Part shown: positions 58,346-64,000 of the stretch, in pieces | Numbering within the stretch: the stretch's first letter is position 1 | Layout of the letters: each line of letters begins with the position of its first letter | Source of the DNA: Campylobacter sp. RM10537 | Lineage (GTDB): Bacteria > Campylobacterota > Campylobacteria > Campylobacterales > Campylobacteraceae | Assembly (NCBI RefSeq): GCF_022369435.1 | Contig: NZ_CP059597.1 | Span: 310,001-374,000, forward strand | DNA length: 64,000 bases | Reading direction: 5' to 3' | Notes under the pieces: model-generated | What the model was told of the DNA's origin: nothing | What the model saw: the letters and a program-made list of their open reading frames with translations, nothing else | The model's database searches: none | Position numbers and translations under genes: made by a program

Positions 58346-59695
58346 ATGAAAATCTTCATCAGTTTTTTAATTGGTTTTTTCATAACAGCTTGTGGAACAA
58401 AATTGGTTTTACCTAAAGAACCTTTAATAAAACAGAACGATTTAAAAGATTTAAATATAAGCTATGAATGGTATAAAGCTTACGACAATAAGCATTTAAA
58501 TGAATTTATAAATTATGTTTTGAAAAACAATAGCGATGTTAAGGTAGCGAGCTTAAATTTATTAAGTGCTTTAGCTAGAGCTGATTTGATTGATTATGAT
58601 TTATATCCAAGTTTAAGCGGTAATTTAGATTTTACAAAGAACAAAAATTTAAATTCAGGATTAGAGAGTAAAAATTTTAATAATGCCTTAAATTTAAGTT
58701 ATGAACTGGATATTTATGGAAAGATAAGAGATAGTGCAAAAGCAAGTGAATTTAGTGCAAAAGCAAGTGAATATGATTTGCAAAATTTAAAAATCAGTAT
58801 GGTTAATACAGCTTTAAATGATGTTTTTGAACTTGCTTATTTTAATGATATGCAAAATTTACTTGAGCAATATTTTCAAAATCTAACTCAAATGAAAGAA
58901 CTTTATACTTATAAATATAAGCTTGGAAAGATAGAAGAACTTGATTTACTTAATTTGGAGCAAAATACTTTAAAAGCTAAGCAAAATCTTTTAAGTAATG
59001 AACAAAATAGAAATTTATTAATTAAAAATTTGCAAGATTTATTGGGCAAAAAAGAGGGATTTTCTTATATAGAATATTTTAAAACCTTGTCTTTATCTGA
59101 TTTTAAAGAATTAAAACCCAAATTTAACATTCCTTTAAAAACACTTGCTTATCGTCCGGATGTGCAAGCTAAGATTAACAATCTAAAGTCTGCTTTTAAA
59201 GATTATACTTCCATGCAAAAATCTATATTGCCAAATATTTCCTTGGGTGGAATTTTAAATGGTAGTGATGAAAATTTTAACGATAGTTTTAAATTTGAAA
59301 TATTAAGCGGAAATATTAAAATTTCTCTTCCTTTTCTTGATTATGGTAGAGTGCGTCAAAATATTAAAATTTCGGAATTTGAATACGATAAGCTTTTAGT
59401 AGAATACGAGCAAATTTTGCAAAGTGCAATCAATGAATATGAACTCAATTATAAGGATTACCAAAGCAATATTTCACTTTTAAAAAATTTAGAAATTATT
59501 AATGCAAAACAAAAATTAATCAAAAATGCTTATTATGAAAAGTATAATTTAGGAAAAAGTGAATTAAAAGATTATTTAGATGCCTCTAATGCTTTAAATT
59601 CCAGCGAAGAAGAACTTTTAAGAGCAAAATTTAATCTTTATAAAATCATTAATTTATATTATCAAATTACTGCTATAGGGGAAATTCCTTTTTAA
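58346..59695 (+). CDS. TolC/NodT-type outer membrane efflux lipoprotein
   Basis: I choose ATG 58346 (449 residues), 1 base after the macB stop, with AAAGGA upstream; the in-frame ATG 58325 lies inside macB. A lipoprotein signal ends FFITACGTK. Two OEP repeats with long helices follow (about 60-230 and 260-445). A 21-base tandem duplication at 58733-58774 encodes SAKASEF then SAKASEY. It should form the trimeric outer channel for MacAB. Confidence 0.92.
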   Translation: MKIFISFLIGFFITACGTKLVLPKEPLIKQNDLKDLNISYEWYKAYDNKHLNEFINYVLKNNSDVKVASLNLLSALARADLIDYDLYPSLSGNLDFTKNKNLNSGLESKNFNNALNLSYELDIYGKIRDSAKASEFSAKASEYDLQNLKISMVNTALNDVFELAYFNDMQNLLEQYFQNLTQMKELYTYKYKLGKIEELDLLNLEQNTLKAKQNLLSNEQNRNLLIKNLQDLLGKKEGFSYIEYFKTLSLSDFKELKPKFNIPLKTLAYRPDVQAKINNLKSAFKDYTSMQKSILPNISLGGILNGSDENFNDSFKFEILSGNIKISLPFLDYGRVRQNIKISEFEYDKLLVEYEQILQSAINEYELNYKDYQSNISLLKNLEIINAKQKLIKNAYYEKYNLGKSELKDYLDASNALNSSEEELLRAKFNLYKIINLYYQITAIGEIPF

Positions 59696-59879
59696 TTTAT
59701 CTTGATAATAAAAATCTATAGCTAAATAATTAACAAAGAAATGGAATTAAGCAAGATGAAAATAAAACTAACAAAACTATTGTTAACGAAGATGAGAATT
59801 TTAGAAAAATATAGGTTGGGATTGTTTAGATGCATTCTTCAATAAATAAATTTTTTTATTATTTTTTTAAAGAAACAAT
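59696..59879. other. Intergenic region between the efflux operon and ape1
   Basis: No convincing gene. A 34-codon plus-strand ORF from ATG 59741 to 59845 has no RBS. Another frame there reads like a charged protein tail (QDENKTNKTIVNEDEN) but lacks a start. Both may be chance or the remnant of a lost gene. Confidence 0.35.
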
Positions 59880-61046
59880 TTAATAACGGATATATTGTTT
59901 TAGATCTTCTAGCATTTTTTTAGCCATTAAGTCATAACCTTTTATAGTTAAATGAACATCTTTTAAGGAGAGTTTTTGCTTAATCCATTTATCTTTACCC
60001 CCTGTATCTTGCATAAATTTATACATGTCGAAAATGAGGGTTTTTTCTTCTTTTGCAACCTCATAGAGTGCTTCTCTTACGGCAAAAAAATTAGGTGCTA
60101 ATTCATAAGTTCGATTTTTTTTATAGGTTACAATAGGGGGAGATATTAGCATAATAATAGTATTTTTATTATAGCTTTTAAGTATTTCTATCCAATGTTT
60201 AAGATTGTTTTTAAATTTTTGTTTTTCAAAACCTTGAAAAAGTGCATCATTTGATCCGTAGGAAAGTATGATTAGATCATTATGTAAAAGTTTTAATTCA
60301 TTTTTAACTACTAAAGGATTCCAAGAAAGCCAAATATCACTTTTTGCACCATTTATGGCGACAGTATCTAAGAAATTGTTATCATTTTTATTAGTTATAA
60401 AATATCCTCCAAGTTCAGCATTTTTTTGTAAAGCTGTTATTTCTAAAGGGAAAGTTGCTTCAAGTTTTTTATATGACCATTTATTGCTTTGAAAAGAACG
60501 TAATTTGAAATTTTTACCTTGTGCGTCTTTGATATTAAAGGCATTATTATCATCTTTGGCTTTAAATAAAAAACCTATTTCAAATTTTTTTTTGTTTAAA
60601 GTCGTATCGATATTAATTTTTGCATTTTTGTCTTTAGCTTTTGCTATGATACCGCCTAATGGGAAATTTAGTTTTATATTTTTTGGATTTTTAGAATTTA
60701 AAATTTCAAAATTTTTATAAGAATATTTAAGATTTAAATTTTGTTGATATTTGGGCTGAAGAGCATGGGCAAATCCTATAGAGTTTGATTTTATAAGATA
60801 TCCCCTAAGTACTCTTGGAAAAAAATCGGCTGCGATATGAGAATCTCCAAAAATTCTAATGCCTAGATTGTTTTGACTTTTTAGTTTTTTTTCAAATCTT
60901 TTTAAATCTTTTTTTAGAACATAACTTGTTAGAGCAGAGTGATTTTTACTTTGTATAAGAATTTTATCTATAGGATCATTGGCAAAAGCAAATAAATTAG
61001 TGAATAAAAATAAAAATAAAAATAATTTTATTTTATTCGCTAACAT
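59880..61046 (-). CDS. ape1: Ape1-type peptidoglycan O-acetylesterase (SGNH hydrolase)
   Basis: The 388-residue protein has a signal peptide (KIKLFLFLFLFTNLFAFA) and the SGNH blocks: GDSHIAADFF near residue 67 (nucleophile Ser), SYGSNDALF near 265 (Asn) and DVHLTIKGYD near 365 (Asp/His). It would remove O-acetyl groups from MurNAc in the periplasm, which opens the glycan to lytic transglycosylases. It overlaps patB by 14 bases and ends the patA-patB-ape1 operon. The assignment rests on the cluster as much as on motifs. Confidence 0.85.
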   Translation of the reverse strand: MLANKIKLFLFLFLFTNLFAFANDPIDKILIQSKNHSALTSYVLKKDLKRFEKKLKSQNNLGIRIFGDSHIAADFFPRVLRGYLIKSNSIGFAHALQPKYQQNLNLKYSYKNFEILNSKNPKNIKLNFPLGGIIAKAKDKNAKINIDTTLNKKKFEIGFLFKAKDDNNAFNIKDAQGKNFKLRSFQSNKWSYKKLEATFPLEITALQKNAELGGYFITNKNDNNFLDTVAINGAKSDIWLSWNPLVVKNELKLLHNDLIILSYGSNDALFQGFEKQKFKNNLKHWIEILKSYNKNTIIMLISPPIVTYKKNRTYELAPNFFAVREALYEVAKEEKTLIFDMYKFMQDTGGKDKWIKQKLSLKDVHLTIKGYDLMAKKMLEDLKQYIRY

Positions 61047-62037
61047 TTTGATCCTTAATAATTAAATGATTTAGCAAAAGTTTAGACATGATCTTGGCAC
61101 CATTCATTGTAAAATGAATACCATCATCAGTTCTTACTTTTATGGTTTTATTGTTTTCATTTTTAATATAAGTAGAATATTGATTATTGAGAGTAAAAGA
61201 TGATTTTGTATCAATAAAAATTTCTTTATTTTTAAGAACTTCTTGACGATAAATTTCATTTAAAATTTGAATTTTATCATTAAGACTATCTTTTTTCATC
61301 GGTGGAACTTCAAACCATAAAATTTTAACTTGATATTTTTGAGCTATTTGTATAATCTCATCTACTCTAGTCTTATAAAATTCTTTCCAAGCCGAAGAGC
61401 CAAAACGAAGATAATTTTTACCTTTTTTAATGTCCCAAGGATCATTTGGGCCTAATAAAATGACAAGATATTTGATATTTGAATTTGATAAAAATGCATC
61501 TTCTATGGTTTTTGCCCAATTAAAATAAGATTTATAAGAAAGTCCTGTATTTTGCCTACTTAAATCTTCTGATTTGATGCCTAAAATATTTAAATTTTTG
61601 TTAAGATTGATTGCGACCCCTTGCATTAATGAATCGCCAATAAAAAGAAATTCTTTACTTGGATTAATTGTTAATTTTCCATTATCGGTTAAAATAGTTG
61701 AATTTTTATCTTTAAAAGAGCTTGCATTTTCTTCTTGTTGCACTTGTACTAAAGATTGATTTTTTATTTTTGTATCGTTACTAAGATTTGCATCTTCAAT
61801 ATCTTTTATAATTTGATAGTTAGAATGGGTAGTTTTAGTGGTATTTTCTGTGCTTAAAACGGTATGAATTTGTTCTAATTTTATCTTTAATTTATTACCT
61901 TCTTTTAAAATAGTATTTTGTGGATAAAAGCTAAGATGATATCTTTGTTCTATATATGAACTAATACTTTCATTCATAACAATTATGACTAAGATAAATA
62001 CAGCCATTAGAATAAATAAGAATTTAATTATCTTCAT
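61033..62037 (-). CDS. patB: PatB-type peptidoglycan O-acetyltransferase (SGNH fold)
   Basis: The 334-residue protein has an N-terminal membrane anchor (about 5-25), a Lys/Asn/Ser-rich linker and an SGNH domain with FIGDSLMQGV near 130, LLGPNDPWD near 200 and DDGIHFTMNGAKIM near 305. PatB transfers acetate, delivered across the membrane by PatA, to MurNAc O6. It shares 1 base with patA and 14 with ape1. It could instead be a second esterase, but its place after an MBOAT gene favours transferase. Confidence 0.84.
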   Translation of the reverse strand: MKIIKFLFILMAVFILVIIVMNESISSYIEQRYHLSFYPQNTILKEGNKLKIKLEQIHTVLSTENTTKTTHSNYQIIKDIEDANLSNDTKIKNQSLVQVQQEENASSFKDKNSTILTDNGKLTINPSKEFLFIGDSLMQGVAINLNKNLNILGIKSEDLSRQNTGLSYKSYFNWAKTIEDAFLSNSNIKYLVILLGPNDPWDIKKGKNYLRFGSSAWKEFYKTRVDEIIQIAQKYQVKILWFEVPPMKKDSLNDKIQILNEIYRQEVLKNKEIFIDTKSSFTLNNQYSTYIKNENNKTIKVRTDDGIHFTMNGAKIMSKLLLNHLIIKDQNVSE

Positions 62038-63413
62038 TAAAAACTCGAATAAATGAAATTAGGAATACCATCTGGCATAAATGTAAATACCAATAATAAA
62101 ATAAAAGTAATAATAAAGGGTTTTAATAAAAAAGGAGTTAAATCTAAAATTTTTACACAATAAGTTCTAAAGTTGATAAATAAAGGATAAATAAGAAAAA
62201 TAACACCAAAACTTGCAAGAATATAAATATCTTGATAGCTTGGAATTTGTGAAAAATTATTATAGCAAGCTTTAAAATATTCTATAGCATCATCTAAACT
62301 TTTATTATAATAAAAGAAAATCCAAGTAAAGCATACAAATTGAAAAGTTAAAAATCTTCCAAGTGTTGGAATTTTTTGTAAATTTATTTTTGTTAAGGCG
62401 AATATATGCAAGAAGGCAACGCCTATACCGTGTAATAAACCCCAAATTAAGAATGTTAAAGTATTGCCATGCCACATTCCAGAAAGTATAAAAGCAATAA
62501 GAAGATTTAAAATAGTCCTAGTTTTACCTTTTTTACTTCCACCCAAAGGGATATAGATATAATCTTTTATAAAGGTTGAAAGGCTAATGTGCCATCTTGA
62601 CCAAAATTCTTTGAGATTTTTAGACAAATAAGGCATATTAAAATTTGGAGGAAGATGAAAGCCTAACATCAAAGAAAAAGCACATACTAAATCAATATAT
62701 CCACTAAAATCACAATAAATTTGTATAGCATAGGCATAAATAGCACTTAAAAGCTGTATAAAATTATAAGATTGTGGAAAATCAAGAATATGTTCAGCAT
62801 AATTACCTAAATAATTAGCTATAAGGACTTTTTTTACAATTCCAAAAATCAACAAAGTAATAATTAAATTTTCATTTTTAAATTCTCGTTTACGATGACT
62901 TTGCTCAAAGAAAAAAGAGCTTCGCATAATTGGACCTGAAAGCAAGGTAGGAAAAAAAGATAAAAATAGGGCCAAATTGAAAAAGCTTTCTAGACGACGT
63001 TTTTTATAAACTTCTAAAAGATAAGTAATCGAAGTAAAGGTATAAAAACTAATTCCCATAGGAAATAAAACATCTAAATTAATAAAATCAAGACCAAAAA
63101 ATTCCATAATAGAATCAAAACTCGTCTTAATGCTTGCAAAATATTTAAAAAAACATAAATTTAAAATAACAAAGGTGATACAAGTCATGAAAACATAACG
63201 TTTTTTTCGAATAAAAATAAGTAGAGAAAAATAATGTATAAAAAAGGTATATACAAATAAAATTAAAGCAAAATAGGGATTAAACAGAAAATAAATCAGA
63301 TAAGAAAAGATTAAAATTAAAATATTTTGTATTTTATAATTATCGTGAAATAACCAATAGATGGCAAAAAATGCCATCATCAAAATGCTAAATTCTAAAG
63401 AAAAGTAAGTCAT
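62037..63413 (-). CDS. patA: PatA-type MBOAT acyltransferase for peptidoglycan O-acetylation
   Basis: The 458-residue polytopic protein has about eleven hydrophobic segments and the MBOAT signature: NLKEFWSRWHISLSTFIKDY, and LSGMWHGNTLTFLIWGLLHG with the invariant catalytic His. Such proteins bring acetyl groups from cytosolic acetyl-CoA through the inner membrane. AlgI is the same fold, but no alginate genes are present and patB and ape1 follow. It is the first gene of the cluster. Confidence 0.88.
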   Translation of the reverse strand: MTYFSLEFSILMMAFFAIYWLFHDNYKIQNILILIFSYLIYFLFNPYFALILFVYTFFIHYFSLLIFIRKKRYVFMTCITFVILNLCFFKYFASIKTSFDSIMEFFGLDFINLDVLFPMGISFYTFTSITYLLEVYKKRRLESFFNLALFLSFFPTLLSGPIMRSSFFFEQSHRKREFKNENLIITLLIFGIVKKVLIANYLGNYAEHILDFPQSYNFIQLLSAIYAYAIQIYCDFSGYIDLVCAFSLMLGFHLPPNFNMPYLSKNLKEFWSRWHISLSTFIKDYIYIPLGGSKKGKTRTILNLLIAFILSGMWHGNTLTFLIWGLLHGIGVAFLHIFALTKINLQKIPTLGRFLTFQFVCFTWIFFYYNKSLDDAIEYFKACYNNFSQIPSYQDIYILASFGVIFLIYPLFINFRTYCVKILDLTPFLLKPFIITFILLLVFTFMPDGIPNFIYSSF

Positions 63414-63452
63414 TTATGTAAAATTGGTTTAGATCTTTATCTTAAATAAAAA

Positions 63453-63950
63453 CTATTTTTTAAGAGCAATGCTTTTAATATATTGATCGGCCAAATATAA
63501 ACCATTTCCATTTTCACCAATAAGTTTGATTTTATCCACTATACCACGGAAAAGCGCTTCTTCTTCGTGTTGTTCACTTACATACCATTGTAAAAAATTA
63601 AAAGTAGAATAATCTTTATTAACGAGCATATGTTCTACAAGTTCATTGATTGATTTTGTAATACTTTGTTCATGGGCATATGTTTTTTCAAAAACATCAA
63701 GCAAGGAATTAAAATTTTGTTCAGGTTGCTTAACTTCTTTAAGTTCAACATGAGAATCTGTTTCATTAAGATAAGTGATAAGTTTTTTTGCATGTTCACT
63801 TTCTTCGCTTGCATGAGCAAATAAAAATGCTCCAGCACCATCAAAGCTATTTTCATAGCACCAAGAACTCATGCTTAAATATAAATTAGCCGCATACATT
63901 TCTTTATTAACTTGTTCATTAAGTAATCTTACTACTTCTTTTGAAAGCAT
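63453..63950 (-). CDS. cft: Cft, ferritin
   Basis: The 165-residue protein aligns by eye with E. coli FtnA numbering at the ferroxidase centre: E17, E50, H53, E94, Q127 and E130 are all present. It forms a 24-subunit iron-storage shell and lowers free iron under oxidative stress. AAGGAGATCTA precedes ATG 63950. It has its own short upstream region (63951-64000) and lies 39 bases before patA in the same direction; no terminator is clear between them. Confidence 0.96.
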   Translation of the reverse strand: MLSKEVVRLLNEQVNKEMYAANLYLSMSSWCYENSFDGAGAFLFAHASEESEHAKKLITYLNETDSHVELKEVKQPEQNFNSLLDVFEKTYAHEQSITKSINELVEHMLVNKDYSTFNFLQWYVSEQHEEEALFRGIVDKIKLIGENGNGLYLADQYIKSIALKK

Positions 63951-64000
63951 TAGATCTCCTTTGTCTATATATTTTTATTTTAATGGGAAAAATATACCCT

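Noticed and set aside
59741-59845. 34-codon ORF after the TolC-like gene
   Set aside because: No RBS, no recognised motif and short length; kept only as a note on the intergenic region.

Overview
The window is AT-rich (GC by eye a little under 30%) and carries almost gapless core chromosomal genes of a Campylobacter close to C. jejuni/C. coli. The pointers are a porA major outer membrane porin, the two-component pairs CprRS, DccRS and RacRS, fibronectin-type lipoprotein FlpA, the HydABCD uptake hydrogenase, ferritin Cft, and short overlapping operons with frequent TTG/GTG starts. The species is not resolved from sequence reading alone. I found no insertion sequence, prophage, CRISPR array, rRNA operon or long G/C phase-variable tract.

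Layout. 1-11283 is a stress and sensing block: kefB (cut by the left edge), hspR and cbpA on the minus strand, divergent from htrA-cprR-cprS; tRNA-Asn; hemerythrin divergent from dccR-dccS; then groES-groEL. 11441-26376 is mixed housekeeping: an AsmA-like protein, riboflavin synthase, PgeF, an M23 endopeptidase, a GlcD-type oxidase, a YihY protein, ComEC, a DedA protein, RNase Y, a folate enzyme, a thioredoxin-like lipoprotein, FtsY and RadA. 26377-27079 is the only long stretch without a convincing gene; it looks like decayed coding sequence. 27080-53094 holds tRNA-CAT, RodA, a pseudouridine synthase, FlpA, TrmB, FtsE-FtsX and an EnvC-like activator, pyrH-rpoZ-spoT, tyrS, a nitronate monooxygenase-like enzyme, AmiA, MnmC, hydABCD, recR, racRS, dnaJ and porA. 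53354-63950 holds dsbD, a MacA-MacB-TolC-like efflux operon, a peptidoglycan O-acetylation cluster (ape1-patB-patA) and ferritin.

How it works together. Three regulatory circuits can be read directly in the DNA: a HAIR-like HspR operator over the cbpA-hspR promoter, a CIRCE (HrcA) element at groES, and an exact match to the published DccR box upstream of macA, so regulator (dccRS) and target lie in the same window. FtsEX, a catalytically degenerate M23 protein and the amidase AmiA form a plausible cell-separation module. CprRS and RacRS are close paralogues.

Compared with the gene order I remember for C. jejuni NCTC 11168, the window joins three blocks (about Cj1231-Cj1205, Cj1282-Cj1259 and Cj0603-Cj0612) at about 26.4-27.1 kb and 53.1-53.35 kb. 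Both joints contain odd non-coding sequence. I did not find a convincing wholly new system; the most informative observations are the regulatory sites, the junctions, the Cys-rich tail on the hemerythrin and the degenerate activator.
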